DNA from: an uncultured Verrucomicrobiota bacterium
GTDB taxonomy: Bacteria > Verrucomicrobiota > Verrucomicrobiia > Opitutales > Opitutaceae
DNA length: 64,000 nt
Assembly (NCBI GenBank): GCA_903869675.1
Contig: CAIQAB010000017.1
Location: forward strand, 304,357-368,356
Reading direction: 5' to 3'
The notes beneath the pieces are model-generated. The model worked only from the letters and a program-made list of their open reading frames with translations, was not told the DNA's origin and made no database searches. Below are positions 27,825-38,490 of the stretch, in pieces (position 1 is the first letter of the stretch; the number at the start of each line of letters is the position of its first letter). Made by a program: the position numbers and the translations under genes.

Positions 27825-29498
27825 GTGACCAAGGCCGCCGACTCCCCGCTCGCGACGCCCGCCGCCAAACCGGGCACGGGACTCGGTTTCCTCGTTCCCT
27901 TCGGACTCCTGTTCATCGCCATCGGTTTGGCGGCGGGCTGGGCCTTCGCCCTTCGCCCGGTTCTGCTCGTGGCGGAGAGCCGGAACTGGGAGTCTGTGCC
28001 CTGCGAAATCCTCTCCAGCAAGGTGGACAAAAAGAGCGACTCCGACGGCTCCACTTATCAGGTCCAGATTCGCTACCGCTATACCTTCCAAGGCCGCCGC
28101 TACACCGGGGATCGCTACGATTTCGGCACCGGCCACACCAACGTCGGGGTCGGCGCCATGCATGGCGCGGTCAAGGCGCACCCGCCCGGGGCGCGGAAAT
28201 CCTGCTGGGTCGATCCCGCCCATCCCGAGGAGTCCGTGCTCCAACGTAGCCTGCCCTCCGGCATCTGGCTGGGGGCTTTGTTCGGGCTCGTTTTCCCCGC
28301 CGCGGGCGTCGGCGTGATTTGGTCCGGGGTGCGCGCGCGCAGCCAAAGCCTGGCCGAAAGCCTCACGCCATTGGCGGCCGCACTGCCCGCAGACGCGCCG
28401 CCCACCAACAACACCTCGCCAGAAACCCTCGCCGGCGGTGAGGGCGTGATCAAACCCTCCGCGAGCCGCCTCGGCGCAACCCTGTTCTTGGGACTCTTCA
28501 CCGGAGTCTGGAATACCGCGGTCGGCTATGCCTTCGTCACCGAGCTGCGAGGTTTCCACGGTGGGTTCGACTGGTTTTGCCTCATTTTCCTCCTCTTTCT
28601 CGTCCCATTCGTGCTGACCGGGCTGGTGCTGTTGCTTTTGGCCTTTCACGCCATCGCCGCAACTTTCTCACCCCGGATGGAGCTCCGGCTCGATCCCTCT
28701 CTCCTGCGACTCGGATCGAACGTGCCCTTCCGCTGGCGTTTTGACCGAATGGGTTTCAAGCGCCTACAACTCCAACTGGAGGCGCGCGAGGAGGACACTG
28801 GGGGAAACGGCAAACACCGGCACACCGCCCGACCTTGCTTCCACCAGGCCGCTTTGCTGGATCTGAACGCCCCGCTCGCCCTCGTGGAGGGCCGGAGCGA
28901 GTTTACGCTGCCATTAGAAAACGTCCTGCCGACGCTGGCGGGCAAGCACCGCAGAATAGTCTGGGAATTGGTCGCTAGATGCACGAACCGCCGGGGGCTC
29001 GTGGTGACGGAGCAGTTTCCCCTGCCAGTGCGAGGTCCGGAACGAACCCGGCCCAGCCCAGCCAACCCCGCCTTGGCGGTGCAGACTGGCGGCGGCATCA
29101 GCCTGCTGGCACCCGGCGCTCTCGCTCCCGGAGAAACCTTGGTGGGCAATATCGTCCGCGATGCCGTTGCCCAGCCGGGCGCACTTACCCTGAGGCTCGG
29201 CTGGTTCAGAGAAATCCGCGATTCCCGCGAAGCCGAGGTAGTCTGGACCCGTTCCTTGCCAGAGCTCGCGCCGGGGACGGATTGCGATTTCGAGGTGCCC
29301 CTACCCTCCGAACCATGGACGGCCAAGGGCAACCTGGTGACCGTGGAGTGGCACCTGGAGGTGCTCGATGCCGCTGGCGTGCCCTTGGTGACCACTCCGA
29401 TCGTCATCGCCCCCGGGGGCGTGCCCGTGACCCTGCAATCGCCCGCCGTAGCGAGCGGGCCAGAGAGTTGGAAAACGCGTTTACGCGGGGGCCGTTGA
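27825..29498 (+). CDS. DUF3592 membrane protein
   Basis: A protein of about 557 residues. An N-terminal transmembrane helix (GFLVPFGLLFIAIGLAAGWAF) leads into a DUF3592 domain (ESVPCEILSSKV, then IRYRYTFQGRRYTGDRYDFG, CWVDPAHPEESVLQR) and another helix (WLGALFGLVFPAAGVGVIW). Two more helices lie at about 240-310. The C-terminal half is beta-rich and arrestin-like in look (ITLPLE-type strands, LAPGETLVGNIV). The function is unknown. The GTG at 27825 is preferred; the GTG at 27798 is in frame and equally possible. It is 49 bases after actP and converges with gpsA. Confidence 0.75.
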   Translation: MTKAADSPLATPAAKPGTGLGFLVPFGLLFIAIGLAAGWAFALRPVLLVAESRNWESVPCEILSSKVDKKSDSDGSTYQVQIRYRYTFQGRRYTGDRYDFGTGHTNVGVGAMHGAVKAHPPGARKSCWVDPAHPEESVLQRSLPSGIWLGALFGLVFPAAGVGVIWSGVRARSQSLAESLTPLAAALPADAPPTNNTSPETLAGGEGVIKPSASRLGATLFLGLFTGVWNTAVGYAFVTELRGFHGGFDWFCLIFLLFLVPFVLTGLVLLLLAFHAIAATFSPRMELRLDPSLLRLGSNVPFRWRFDRMGFKRLQLQLEAREEDTGGNGKHRHTARPCFHQAALLDLNAPLALVEGRSEFTLPLENVLPTLAGKHRRIVWELVARCTNRRGLVVTEQFPLPVRGPERTRPSPANPALAVQTGGGISLLAPGALAPGETLVGNIVRDAVAQPGALTLRLGWFREIRDSREAEVVWTRSLPELAPGTDCDFEVPLPSEPWTAKGNLVTVEWHLEVLDAAGVPLVTTPIVIAPGGVPVTLQSPAVASGPESWKTRLRGGR

Positions 29499-29533
29499 GC
29501 AGATCGAGCTCCAGCCTCTGCGTCGCAAACCGC

Positions 29534-30535
29534 TTACTCGCGCTTCAACTCTCGCCCCATCAGCGCCGCCAGCGCCTCGGCGGGCGGTTTGGCAGCGTAG
29601 AGGACCTTGTGGATCTCACTCAGGATCGGCGCGTCGATGCCGCGCTCCTTGACCAGCTCGAAAAAGCTCTGCGTCGTGCGGTGCCCTTCGACCACGCTCT
29701 TGCTCGCCGCGAGCAATTCCGCCGCCGATTTTCCCTCACCCAGTCGCTGGCCAAAGGTCCGGTTGCGCGACCAACCCCCGGTGCAGGTCGCCACAAGGTC
29801 GCCAAAGCCACCCAAGCCATAAAAGGTTTCTGCCCTCGCGCCGAGTGCCACGCCCACGCGGACCATCTCAGACAAAGCGCGGGTGAGCAGGGCGGCCTTG
29901 GCGTTGTCGCCCAGGCGCAGACCGTCACAACACCCGGCGGCGATGGCGTAGACATTCTTCAGGCACCCGCCAAACTCGACCCCGGGGACGTCGTCGCTGA
30001 GGTAAACCCGGAGAGTCGGCCCGCTGAGCGCAGCCTGCACGGCGGCGAGCAGGGCCGCATCCGCGCCGGTCGCGGCGAGGACCATGGCGGCGGGTTTACC
30101 CGCTGCTACCTCCCCTGCATTGGTCGGGCCAGTCAGGCAACCAACTGCGATACCCGCCAACAGGGTGGCCATGACTTCGGTAGGGCGCAGGTGCGAGCCG
30201 AGTTCGAGGCCCTTGGCGAGCGAGACCACGAGCTTGAGCTGCGTAGCCAACCCGAGTCCGGCTGCGACCCGCGCACAGGTTTCCCGCAGGGCCTGGGAGG
30301 GACATGCGAGCAAGACCAACTCGGCCTCCATCAGCACCGGCGCAAGCTCATGGGCGATCTGGATCGACTGCGGCAGGCGGTGTGCCGGCAGGTAGTCGGG
30401 GTTTTCGCGGGTAGAGGCTAGAGCGAGTGCCTGCTCAAAACGGCGCGGGACCAGCGTCACGGTGTGGCCGAGCCGGGAAAGATGGAGAGCGAAGGCCGTG
30501 CCCCAAGCCCCGGCACCGACGACGACGATGTTCAT
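29534..30535 (-). CDS. gpsA: Glycerol-3-phosphate dehydrogenase [NAD(P)+]
   Basis: A 333-residue GpsA, which reduces dihydroxyacetone phosphate to sn-glycerol 3-phosphate for phospholipid synthesis. It begins with the nucleotide-binding [19 protein letters not shown] (GxGxWG) and carries the catalytic-lysine and substrate region [24 protein letters not shown] and [12 protein letters not shown], then [13 protein letters not shown]. The ATG at 30535 directly precedes the Rossmann strand. Its start is 41 bases after the lysA stop on the same strand, so the two may share a transcript. Confidence 0.97.
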   Translation of the reverse strand: MNIVVVGAGAWGTAFALHLSRLGHTVTLVPRRFEQALALASTRENPDYLPAHRLPQSIQIAHELAPVLMEAELVLLACPSQALRETCARVAAGLGLATQLKLVVSLAKGLELGSHLRPTEVMATLLAGIAVGCLTGPTNAGEVAAGKPAAMVLAATGADAALLAAVQAALSGPTLRVYLSDDVPGVEFGGCLKNVYAIAAGCCDGLRLGDNAKAALLTRALSEMVRVGVALGARAETFYGLGGFGDLVATCTGGWSRNRTFGQRLGEGKSAAELLAASKSVVEGHRTTQSFFELVKERGIDAPILSEIHKVLYAAKPPAEALAALMGRELKRE

Positions 30536-30576
30536 ATGCCGAAACAAAAAACAGAGAACGGCGCTCCAGCCGAGAC

Positions 30577-31884
30577 CTACTTGGTCAAAAACGCCGGTAG
30601 TTTCTCGTTCTGGATCTGCTGCTCAAAGGTTTCGCGGGCGTTGATCAGATCGCTGGCGGCGCCTTGGACCAACACTTCGGCGGCAAGGCTGCGAGTGTTG
30701 TAACGGCTGGCCATGGTGTAGCCATAGGCGCCGGCGCTCATGAGGGCGATAAACTCGCCTTCGCCGACCTCCTGCAGCGTGCGGTCCTTCGCGAAACAAT
30801 CGCCGCTCTCGCAGACCGGACCGACTACGTCGGCGGTGAACGCCGCACGCTCGGAGTCGCGGCGAAGCGGGACGATCTCGTGATAACTGTCATACATGGC
30901 GGGCCGCACGAGGTCGTTCATGGCGGCATCGACGATGAGGAAATTCTTCCCCTTGCCGCGCTTCAGGAACTCGACGCGAGAAAGCAGCACGCCGGCATTG
31001 CCCACGAGGTAGCGGCCGGGCTCGAGGAGGATTTTCAGGCCGAGCGGAGCGAGCAGCGGGGTGAGCGCCTCGCCGTAGGCCTCGGGGGTGAGCGGGCGGG
31101 TCTCGGGCGGTTGGGCGCTCCACCAGGCGGGGTCGCCGCTAGCGAGAGCCTCCTTGTAGATGATGCCGATGCCGCCACCGATTGACCAGTAGGTAATCCC
31201 ATACTTGGCCTTCAAGTCCTGCACGAAGGGCGCGACCTTCTTCACCGCCTCCACGAAGGGCGCGAGGCTGGTGAGCTGGGAGCCGATATGCATCTGCGCA
31301 CCCTTGATCTGGATATGGGGGAAACGCGCGGCGGTCTCGTAGGCGGCGGCGGCGTGGGCCAGCGGGATGCCAAACTTGTTGTCCGACTTGCCGGTGGTGA
31401 TTTTGGCGTGGGTATGGGCATCGACGTCGGGGTTGATGCGGATGGCGACGGGAGCCTTTACGCCCAGCTTTCCGGCGACGTGATTAATGCGGGCAATCTC
31501 GGGCTCGCTCTCGACGTGAAAGGCAAAAATCCCGTTCTTCAAAGCCAACTCGATCTCGGCCTCGGTCTTGCCCACGCCAGCAAAGACGGAGCGCTTGATG
31601 TCGCCACCGGCGGCAAGCACGCGACGGATTTCGCCGCCGCTCACAAGGTCAAAACCGGCGCCGAGATTGGCGAAGTGTCGGAGGATCGCGAGGGATGAGT
31701 TCGCCTTCATCGCGTAGCAAATCTGAAGATCAAGCCCTCGCAGGCCACCGGCGAGGCGAGTGTAATTGTCCGCCATGGTGGCCGTGCTGTAGACGTAAGC
31801 CGGCGTGCCGTAGAGGCGGGCGATCTCGGCGAGATCGACGTTTTCGCAGTGGAGATTTTGGCCGACGTGGCGGAAGTGGTGCAT
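30577..31884 (-). CDS. lysA: Diaminopimelate decarboxylase
   Basis: A 435-residue PLP enzyme of the alanine-racemase fold that decarboxylates meso-diaminopimelate to lysine. The PLP lysine is Lys60 in CYAMKANSS. Other landmarks are [30 protein letters not shown], the phosphate-binding [18 protein letters not shown] and the C-terminal partner-site [11 protein letters not shown] with [13 protein letters not shown]. The ATG at 31884 ([18 protein letters not shown]) gives the usual short N-terminal strand. It is upstream of gpsA. Confidence 0.97.
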   Translation of the reverse strand: MHHFRHVGQNLHCENVDLAEIARLYGTPAYVYSTATMADNYTRLAGGLRGLDLQICYAMKANSSLAILRHFANLGAGFDLVSGGEIRRVLAAGGDIKRSVFAGVGKTEAEIELALKNGIFAFHVESEPEIARINHVAGKLGVKAPVAIRINPDVDAHTHAKITTGKSDNKFGIPLAHAAAAYETAARFPHIQIKGAQMHIGSQLTSLAPFVEAVKKVAPFVQDLKAKYGITYWSIGGGIGIIYKEALASGDPAWWSAQPPETRPLTPEAYGEALTPLLAPLGLKILLEPGRYLVGNAGVLLSRVEFLKRGKGKNFLIVDAAMNDLVRPAMYDSYHEIVPLRRDSERAAFTADVVGPVCESGDCFAKDRTLQEVGEGEFIALMSAGAYGYTMASRYNTRSLAAEVLVQGAASDLINARETFEQQIQNEKLPAFLTK

Positions 31885-31991
31885 GGCGGATAAACTAAAT
31901 GGGCAGAGAGTGTAGGAAAAACGCGAAAAGTGGCCGATTGCCCCTTGCGAAGACCATACAAATTTCACTCTTTGCTCGGCTACGTCACGCT

Positions 31992-32258
31992 GTGTTCCGA
32001 CTCCTCCAAAAATTTTTGCGCCGTCCGGCGGTCCGTATGGGCCGGGTGGACAATGCACGCATCCAGCGCACGGCGATACGCAACGCCCAGTTCGTCAGCT
32101 TTCTGGACGCCAGCGGTTGCTGCGACCGCCGTCAGCCAGACCGTTTTGACCGTCGTCTCCGACGCCTGAAACTCATCAAGGGCGTGCTCTCGCTGGCTGC
32201 GGCCGGCGGGTTGGGCTGGGTGGTGCTGGAAAGTGCGCGCGCGATTTCTCGGTTTTAG
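31992..32258 (+). CDS. Hypothetical small protein with C-terminal membrane helix
   Basis: An unrecognised protein of about 88 residues. It is basic (RRPAVRMGR, then DRRLRRLKLIKG) and ends with one hydrophobic helix (VLSLAAAGGLGWVVLESA), so it may be a tail-anchored membrane protein. Codon third positions are strongly GC, as in neighbours. The start is uncertain: GTG at 31992 or ATG at 32037, the latter giving 73 residues. It is divergent from lysA and convergent with sdhB. Confidence 0.55.
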   Translation: MFRLLQKFLRRPAVRMGRVDNARIQRTAIRNAQFVSFLDASGCCDRRQPDRFDRRLRRLKLIKGVLSLAAAGGLGWVVLESARAISRF

Positions 32259-32347
32259 GCCCGAAAGCGGGACCCAAGCGGGACGGGAAGTGCACCGCCG
32301 ATCACTCCTGGCACTAGGATTTAACCGTTTTTACCAAAAAACGTGGA

Positions 32348-33160
32348 TCAGGCGCCGCCGCCGGCAGCATTGCTCTTGGGCTTAAAAGCCTGGCGGAAGG
32401 TGGCGCCGAGGTAGTCGCGGTTCATCCGGGCGATGAAATCGTGGCTAATCAACTTGGGGCAGGCGGCGGAGCACTCGTATTGGTTGGTGCAGTTGCCGAA
32501 GCCGAGCTCGTCCATCTTGGCGACCATGTTGAGCACACGGGAATCGCGCTCGGCCTGGCCTTGCGGGAGGAGGCCGAGGTGGCCGACCTTGGCCGAGACG
32601 AAAAGCATCGCGGAGGCGTTTTTGCAGGCCGCCACACAAGCACCGCAACCAATGCACTGGGCGGCGTCCATGGCGAGGTCGGCGGCGTCCTTTGGAACGG
32701 GGATGGCGTTGGCGTCGGGCGCGGAGCCGGGGCGGACGGTAATGAAGCCGCCGGCCTGCTGGATGGCATCGAAGGCGGAGCGGTCGGTGATGAGATCACG
32801 GACGACGGGGAAAGGTTTGGCGCGGTAGGGCTCGACCACGATCACATCACCGTCGTTGAACGAGCGCATGTAGGTCTGGCAGCTGGCGATGCCGCGGTGG
32901 GGACCGTGGGGTTTGCCATTGATGACCAGAGAGCAGGTGCCGCAGATGCCTTCGCGGCAGTCGTGAGCGAAGGCGATGGGCTCCTCGCCCTTGGCCTCAA
33001 GGCCGTCGTTCACCACGTCGAGCATCTCCAAAAAGGACATGTTCGGGTTGAGGTTCTTGGCGGGATACTCGACGAAACGGCCGGGCTGGTTTGGGCCGGC
33101 CTGACGCCAGACGCGGAGGGTGATGCTGATAGGCGTGGAGGAGGGAATGCTGGCAACCAT
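32348..33160 (-). CDS. sdhB: Succinate dehydrogenase/fumarate reductase iron-sulfur subunit
   Basis: A 270-residue iron-sulfur subunit that passes electrons from FAD to the membrane cytochrome. The 2Fe-2S ligands are in [15 protein letters not shown] and the following ASCQ. The 4Fe-4S motif is [12 protein letters not shown], and the 3Fe-4S ligands are in [13 protein letters not shown] plus the upstream Cys of the pair. These patterns resemble the Bacteroidetes/epsilonproteobacterial type rather than E. coli Sdh. It is the last gene of sdhC-sdhA-sdhB, 46 bases after sdhA. Confidence 0.96.
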   Translation of the reverse strand: MVASIPSSTPISITLRVWRQAGPNQPGRFVEYPAKNLNPNMSFLEMLDVVNDGLEAKGEEPIAFAHDCREGICGTCSLVINGKPHGPHRGIASCQTYMRSFNDGDVIVVEPYRAKPFPVVRDLITDRSAFDAIQQAGGFITVRPGSAPDANAIPVPKDAADLAMDAAQCIGCGACVAACKNASAMLFVSAKVGHLGLLPQGQAERDSRVLNMVAKMDELGFGNCTNQYECSAACPKLISHDFIARMNRDYLGATFRQAFKPKSNAAGGGA

Positions 33161-33206
33161 GGTGAGCGAGGGGTCGAAGGGTGGGCGTTGTTAGGGGCGG
33201 CGCGTC

Positions 33207-35192
33207 TTACTTGTAGGAGCGGACCGACATCTTCACGGTTTCGTAGTTGAGCGGCTCGACGTTACGGAGGGGCTCGCTGCCTTCGCCTTGGAACTCCCAG
33301 GCGGCGACGTGGGCGAACTTTTCGTCGTCACGTTTGCACTCGCCGTCGGGGTGTTGGTATTCCTCGCGGAAATGGCCGCCGCAGCTTTCCTCGCGGGTGA
33401 GGGCGTCGCGACACATCAGTTCACCGAGCTCAATGAAGTCGGCCACGCGGCCGGCCTTTTCGAGCGCTTGGTTGAGTGACTCGGCGGAGCCTGGGATATT
33501 TACGTTACTCCAGAACTCTTTCTTGAGTGCCTGGATCTCGGCGATGGCGCGGGTGAGGCCCTCCTTGGTGCGGGACATGCCGCAGTAGTCCCACATGATT
33601 TTGCCAAGACGTTTATGATAATGGGAAACGGGCTCCTTCCCCTTGATGGAAAGTAGTTTGGCAACAAGATCAGCAACGTTTTTCTCAGCAGCCGCGAAGG
33701 CGGCGTGGTCGATGGAGGGGCGGCCGCCGGGTTTCTGGCCGGCGAGGTAGTCGCCGATGGTGTAGGGAACGACGAAGAAACCGTCAGCGAGGCCCTGCAT
33801 GAGCGCGGAGGCTCCGAGGCGGTTCGCGCCGTGGTCGGAGAAGTTGGCCTCGCCCAGCACGAAGAGACCGGGGAGATTGCTCATTAGGTTATAGTCCACC
33901 CAGAGGCCGCCCATGGTGTAATGGACGGCGGGGTAAATGCGCATAGGCTGCTTGTAGGCGCTCTCGTCGGTGATCTCCTTGTAGATGTCGAAGAGATTGC
34001 CGTAGCGCTCGGCGACGGCGGCCTCACCGAGTTCAAGGATCTTCGCGGGCGAGACGTCGTGAAGGTTGGCGCGGGCGGCCGCTTGCTTGCCGTAGCGCTG
34101 GATGGCGTCGGCAAAATCCAGGTAAACGCCGAGGCCGGTCTCGCCCACGCCGCGACCCTCGTCGCACATGCGTTTGGCGGCGCGGGAGGAGACGTCGCGC
34201 GGAGCGAGGTTGCCGAAGCTGGGATAAATACGCTCGAGGAAATAGTCGCGGTCCGCCTCGGGGATGTCGGCCGGGGCCTTCTTCACGTCGGCCTTGTTCT
34301 TGGGCACCCAGATGCGGCCGTCGTTGCGCAACGACTCGGACATGAGGGTGAGCTTTGACTGGTAATCGCCGGAGACGGGTATGCAGGTCGGGTGGATCTG
34401 CGTGTAGCAGGGGTTCGCGAAACAGGCGCCGCGCTTGTAGGCGCGCCAGATCGCGGTGGTATTGGAGCCGCGGGCGTAGGTGGAGAGGTTGAAGACGTTG
34501 CCGTAGCCGCCGGTGGCGAGGATCACGGCGTCCGCGGCGAGGCGGACGAGCTTACCAGTCTTCAAGTCGCGGGCGATGATGCCCTTGGCGTGTCCGTCGA
34601 CGACCACGAGGTCGTTCATCTCATGCTCGGTGACGAGCTTCACCGTGCCCTGGCCGACGCAACGGGAGAGAGAAGAGTAAGCGCCGAGGAGGAGTTGCTG
34701 GCCGGTCTGGCCACGGGCGTAGAAAGTGCGCGACACTTGGGCGCCGCCGAAAGAGCGGTTGGCGAGCAGGCCGCCGTATTCGCGGGCGAAGGGAACGCCA
34801 AGGGCGGCGCACTGGTCTATGATGTTGACCGAGACCTCGGCCAGGCGATGAACGTTGGCCTCGCGGGCACGATAATCGCCGCCTTTGATGGTGTCGTAGA
34901 AAAGCCGATACACGCTGTCGCCGTCGTTCTGGTAGTTCTTGGCGGCATTGATGCCGCCCTGGGCGGCGATAGAGTGGGCGCGACGAGGCGAGTCGTGGAA
35001 GACCACGCAGGTCACTTGGTAGCCGAGGTCAGCCAGCGAGGCGGCGGCAGAGGCGCCGGCGAGGCCCGCGCCGACCACGACCACGTGGTATTTCCGCTTG
35101 TTGGCGGGGTTGACCAACTTGATGTCGATCTTGTGCTTGCGCCACTTGTCGGCGAGCGGGCCGGAGGGGATCTTGGAGTCGAGGATGGCCAT
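33207..35192 (-). CDS. sdhA: Succinate dehydrogenase/fumarate reductase flavoprotein subunit
   Basis: A 661-residue flavoprotein that oxidises succinate with covalent FAD. It shows the dinucleotide-binding [22 protein letters not shown], the FAD-histidine region [20 protein letters not shown] and the active-site [44 protein letters not shown] region. It is longer than E. coli SdhA (588), matching the type found with a single cytochrome b subunit. It is the middle gene of the operon. Confidence 0.97.
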   Translation of the reverse strand: MAILDSKIPSGPLADKWRKHKIDIKLVNPANKRKYHVVVVGAGLAGASAAASLADLGYQVTCVVFHDSPRRAHSIAAQGGINAAKNYQNDGDSVYRLFYDTIKGGDYRAREANVHRLAEVSVNIIDQCAALGVPFAREYGGLLANRSFGGAQVSRTFYARGQTGQQLLLGAYSSLSRCVGQGTVKLVTEHEMNDLVVVDGHAKGIIARDLKTGKLVRLAADAVILATGGYGNVFNLSTYARGSNTTAIWRAYKRGACFANPCYTQIHPTCIPVSGDYQSKLTLMSESLRNDGRIWVPKNKADVKKAPADIPEADRDYFLERIYPSFGNLAPRDVSSRAAKRMCDEGRGVGETGLGVYLDFADAIQRYGKQAAARANLHDVSPAKILELGEAAVAERYGNLFDIYKEITDESAYKQPMRIYPAVHYTMGGLWVDYNLMSNLPGLFVLGEANFSDHGANRLGASALMQGLADGFFVVPYTIGDYLAGQKPGGRPSIDHAAFAAAEKNVADLVAKLLSIKGKEPVSHYHKRLGKIMWDYCGMSRTKEGLTRAIAEIQALKKEFWSNVNIPGSAESLNQALEKAGRVADFIELGELMCRDALTREESCGGHFREEYQHPDGECKRDDEKFAHVAAWEFQGEGSEPLRNVEPLNYETVKMSVRSYK

Positions 35193-35236
35193 GTCCGAAA
35201 AAGGATTGGGTTTGAAAGGGCTGGGTTAAGCGGCGC

Positions 35237-36049
35237 TCAGCGGGCGGAACCCGACTTGCAGGAGGAGCAGGATGAGCAGGCGGACCGTTCGGCGGCGGCG
35301 GTGCCGGGGGCGGGCTTCAGAAGGCCGGTCAAAATGGAGCCGGGAATGGCAAGGTTGCCGAGGAAGTAGCCAAGAACGAGGACCGCGACGGCCTTGCGCA
35401 GGCAGCAAGACCACTTCGCGTTGCGCAGACCCAGCGTCTGGAACAAAGACTCGACGCCATGTAGCAGATGCACCGAAAGCAGACCGGTCGCAAGGATGTA
35501 GAAACCGGCGACCCAAGGGCTGGTGAACCCGATGAAAATCATGCTGTAGACGTCGTGAACCACGGTGCCTTTGACGGCGAGCGGGATGCCGAATTCACGG
35601 ACGTCCTCAGTCATGGTCCACTCCGGGAGGGCGGCCTTGAAATTGGCGGGATCGGTGACCCCGATGGTGAAATGCAGAAGGTGGTAAATGATGAAGGCCA
35701 ACACCACCAAGCCACTCATGCGCATGTAGCGCGAGGCCCGGGCGGCAGCGAGCCATCGATGCACGCCGTAGTCCTGCGGACCGCGAGCCGCGCGGCTCTC
35801 GAGGCTAAGGGCCACGGCCGCCCAGATATGCACCGCGACCGCACCGAGCAGCACGAGGCGGACCGCCCAAAGCACCGGGCCGAGGCTTTGCAGAAAATGA
35901 GCATAGCCGTTGATGTGGTCAGGGTGCCCGAATATCTGGAGGTTGCCCGCAAGATGACCGAAGGCAAAACCGGTCAAAATAAGGCCGGAGACCGCCATCA
36001 GGAATTTACGGCCGATCGAGGATTGAAACAGGGTAGCAAGAAGGCTCAT
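35237..36049 (-). CDS. sdhC: Succinate dehydrogenase cytochrome b subunit
   Basis: A 270-residue membrane anchor with five transmembrane helices of the di-heme b558 (type B) family, linking SdhAB to the quinone pool. Heme-ligand histidines are expected in GFAFGHLAGNLQIF, VAVHIWAAVAL, YHLLHFTIG, VVHDVYSM and SVHLLHGVES. The ATG at 36049 (MSLLATLFQSSIGRKFLMAVSG) fits the family. The C-terminus is odd: after the last helix it ends with a cysteine tail ACSSCSSCKSGSAR. It is the first gene of sdhCAB. Confidence 0.95.
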   Translation of the reverse strand: MSLLATLFQSSIGRKFLMAVSGLILTGFAFGHLAGNLQIFGHPDHINGYAHFLQSLGPVLWAVRLVLLGAVAVHIWAAVALSLESRAARGPQDYGVHRWLAAARASRYMRMSGLVVLAFIIYHLLHFTIGVTDPANFKAALPEWTMTEDVREFGIPLAVKGTVVHDVYSMIFIGFTSPWVAGFYILATGLLSVHLLHGVESLFQTLGLRNAKWSCCLRKAVAVLVLGYFLGNLAIPGSILTGLLKPAPGTAAAERSACSSCSSCKSGSAR

Positions 36050-36054
36050 CGCGA

Positions 36055-36100
36055 AGTAGCGGGTAAAATGGGATATTGAAGCGCGGGTAAAAAAACCCAC
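36055..36100. repeat. Half-element of the heptamer repeat and a small hairpin upstream of sdhC
   Basis: AGTAGCGGGTA at 36055-36065, six bases before sdhC in transcript direction, matches the unit of the repeats near araB and trpE but lacks an inverted partner. Close by, GCGCGGGT and ACCCACGC flank an A tract (about 36081-36103), forming a seven-of-eight-pair hairpin in the sdhC leader. Confidence 0.4.
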
Positions 36101-36257
36101 GCGGACATGGATTTAACGGCTCACGCTGGCGCTTGTAAAGGGTGGCGCATGAACAGGACTAGGGCTAACCATGGCTATTAGGTAAACTGAGACCCGCCCC
36201 CAGTCGGCGAAATGACCACCCAGGCGCATAGATGACCGGGCAAGAACCAACGCTCAC

Positions 36258-37703
36258 TCAATTGCCCGCCAGTGGCAGGGAAACCCGGAAGACAGTCCAG
36301 TCCGCAACCGATTCGCATAAAAGAAGTTCACCTTCGTGACCCCGCACGATCTCGCGGGCGAGGGCCAGACCCAACCCGGCGCCGGCACCCCGGTCGGCGC
36401 GGGCCTTCGCTCCGCGATAAAACCGTTTGAAAATATGCACTTGGTCGGCAGCAGGGATGCCCGCTCCGGTGTTGCCCACCTCGACCAGCACCCTGTCTTC
36501 GGTCGTCTTCACGGCCAGTTCTATCCGGCCGCCGGGCCGGTTATATTTCAGAGCATTCGCCGCGAGATTCTGAAAGGTCTGCTCCAGCAGGTCGGCGTCG
36601 GCCAATACCCATGCATCTGCCTCGACCTCGAATTTAACCGTAATATCCGGAGCTTGAGCGCGCAGATCCTCCACCACGTTGCGCAGCAAAGGCTTCAGCG
36701 CTAAGCGCACGCGATGCAGGGATAGGCGACCCGCGTCGGCGAGAGAAAGGATCAACAACTTTTGCACGATGGCCTTCAGCCGTTGCACGTCTTCCAGCAT
36801 ACTCGCGCACGCTGCCTGAGTGGGCGAACCCGCCGGAGTGGCTTCGATCGTGTGCTCCAAAGTGCCCTGCAATAAGCTCAACGGTGTCTTCAACTCATGC
36901 GACGCATCGGCACTGAAACGGGTGGCTTGGTGAAACGAACGTTCGAGCCGGTCGAGCATGGCGTTGAACCCCGCCGCCAATCGGCGAAACTCGGGATCGT
37001 CTACCGGAGGCAAAATCCGTTGATCAAGGCCGCGCGCAGTGATGCCCTCCACCGCCTCGGTCAGACGCTCGACCGGCCGGAACGCGCTGCGCGCCAGCAG
37101 CCACGCCCCTCCGACCACGAGCAGGAGGGCACCCGCCAAAGTCGCGGTAAAAGCCCTGCGCAAGCGGGTAAGCCCGGCTTCGAATTCGGCCAAATCCGCC
37201 CCTAGCGCGAGGGTGACATAGGGGTTTCCCATCAGTCCGATTCGCCAAGCACGGCCCTCCACCTCAACGGTGAAAAAACGCGGCACCCGCAACGGAAGGG
37301 CAGGATTTTCGCGAGATATAGGTCGATCACGGCGGGGCGGAGGCGGGGCATCCATCGCGGCCACGCCGCTTTCAAAGGTTGAAAATCGCTCCGGATCCAG
37401 CCCCGCCGGCCAAGCAACGGAGCGATAGACCGCGCGGTCCGCGCCCCGCGCCCAGATGACATAGCCGGGGGCGCGTTCCTCCCCGGCCACAAAGCCAAAC
37501 GCATTTTCCAAACGCGCCCAATGACTCGGGCCCACCACGCGCTCGAGATTGGCCTGGCCAAGGTTACGAATTTCGCGATCCAGCCGGTCGAGGGCGAAGT
37601 CGCGCGTAAGACGCCAGAGCACGGCACCCGAAACCAGGAGCAGGGCGGTCGAGACCAGACCGGCGAGCAGGGCAAAACGAAAGCGAAAGGATAACGGGAT
37701 CAC
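36258..37703 (-). CDS. Two-component sensor histidine kinase
   Basis: A 481-residue membrane sensor kinase. Order: helix 1 (FALLAGLVSTALLLVSGAVLW), a periplasmic domain of about 130 residues, helix 2 (FTATLAGALLLVVGGAWLLA), a HAMP linker, the HisKA dimer helix with His269 (DASHELKTPLSLLQ), then the ATPase domain with N-box QNLAANALKYN, G1 VEVGNTGAGIP and G2 GAGLGLALAREIV. It resembles heavy-metal/QseC-like sensors by layout. Its start overlaps the response-regulator stop by four bases. It is divergent from the YHYH operon. The signal is unknown. Confidence 0.94.
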   Translation of the reverse strand: MIPLSFRFRFALLAGLVSTALLLVSGAVLWRLTRDFALDRLDREIRNLGQANLERVVGPSHWARLENAFGFVAGEERAPGYVIWARGADRAVYRSVAWPAGLDPERFSTFESGVAAMDAPPPPRRDRPISRENPALPLRVPRFFTVEVEGRAWRIGLMGNPYVTLALGADLAEFEAGLTRLRRAFTATLAGALLLVVGGAWLLARSAFRPVERLTEAVEGITARGLDQRILPPVDDPEFRRLAAGFNAMLDRLERSFHQATRFSADASHELKTPLSLLQGTLEHTIEATPAGSPTQAACASMLEDVQRLKAIVQKLLILSLADAGRLSLHRVRLALKPLLRNVVEDLRAQAPDITVKFEVEADAWVLADADLLEQTFQNLAANALKYNRPGGRIELAVKTTEDRVLVEVGNTGAGIPAADQVHIFKRFYRGAKARADRGAGAGLGLALAREIVRGHEGELLLCESVADWTVFRVSLPLAGN

Positions 37704-38383
37704 GGGACGGCGCCGCTTTCAGCGCGGATACGGTAACCCACCCCGCGCACGGTCTCGATCCGGGTCTGGTCGGTATCGCCAAGTTTCTTGCGCAAGTGCT
37801 GCACGTAGACGTCAACCAAGTTGGTGCCTGGATCGAAGTGGTAGTTCCAGACCTGCTCACAAATTTGGGCCCGGGTGAAAGTGCGGCCCGGAGAACGCAG
37901 CAGATAAGCGAGCAGGGCAAATTCGCGCGCGGTCAACTCCACCGCCACGCCGGCCCGTCTCACCTCGCGCGTGATTAGATTCACATGGAGATCGCCCGCC
38001 GCCAGCATCCCGGCGGGCGCTCCTATCGTGCGGCGTAGAACCGCGTGCAGACGGGCGGCAAGCTCCTCGACGTAAAAAGGCTTGGTGAGATAATCGTCCG
38101 CACCCAGTCCCAACCCATCCAGCCGCTCGTCGAGCGCGCTCCGGGCAGTGACCAGGATGACTGGAACGGTCGCATGATTTTCGCGCAGTTGGCGCAAAAT
38201 GCTGAGCCCATCACGCCCGGGCACCATGATATCGAGCACCAGAGCATCGTAGACCCGCGTCGTGGCCAGCAGGAAACCGTCGTCGCCATTGTCACAGTGG
38301 TCCAACACAAAGCCACGCGCCTCGAGACCCTTGCGGACGAGGCCGGAGAGTTTGCCGTCGTCTTCCACGAGCAGGACTTTCAC
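37700..38383 (-). CDS. OmpR-family response regulator
   Basis: A 227-residue regulator. The receiver domain (1-115) has the acidic pair in LVEDDGKL, the phospho-acceptor Asp51 in ALVLDIMVPGRDG, the conserved Thr in LVTARSALDER and Lys in YLTKPFYVEEL. The C-terminal winged helix (about 128-222) shows LTAREFALLAYLLRSPGR and the recognition region VDVYVQHLRKKLGD, ending IETVRGVGYRI. It is the first gene of the regulator-kinase pair. A 107-base gap separates it from the divergent YHYH gene, its probable target. Confidence 0.95.
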   Translation of the reverse strand: MKVLLVEDDGKLSGLVRKGLEARGFVLDHCDNGDDGFLLATTRVYDALVLDIMVPGRDGLSILRQLRENHATVPVILVTARSALDERLDGLGLGADDYLTKPFYVEELAARLHAVLRRTIGAPAGMLAAGDLHVNLITREVRRAGVAVELTAREFALLAYLLRSPGRTFTRAQICEQVWNYHFDPGTNLVDVYVQHLRKKLGDTDQTRIETVRGVGYRIRAESGAVP

Positions 38384-38490
38384 GCCACCATCGGCTATTC
38401 GACCGGGCCGTGGGTCAAGCGATCAAAGATGAAGATGTTTTAACGATAATCCGCGCACGGCATTCATGTTTATCCGATATATTATCAAGC
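38384..38490. promoter_or_regulatory. Divergent control region of response regulator and YHYH operon
   Basis: An AT-richer gap with the dyad GATAAT (38445-38450) / ATTATC (38481-38486) and two similar TTTA-N2-CGATA-like segments near 38439-38448 and 38469-38479, a layout that could suit an OmpR-family dimer. TATATT at 38478-38483 is only seven bases from the YHYH ATG, so a leaderless message is possible. No good -35 box is present, as expected for an activated promoter. Confidence 0.35.
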
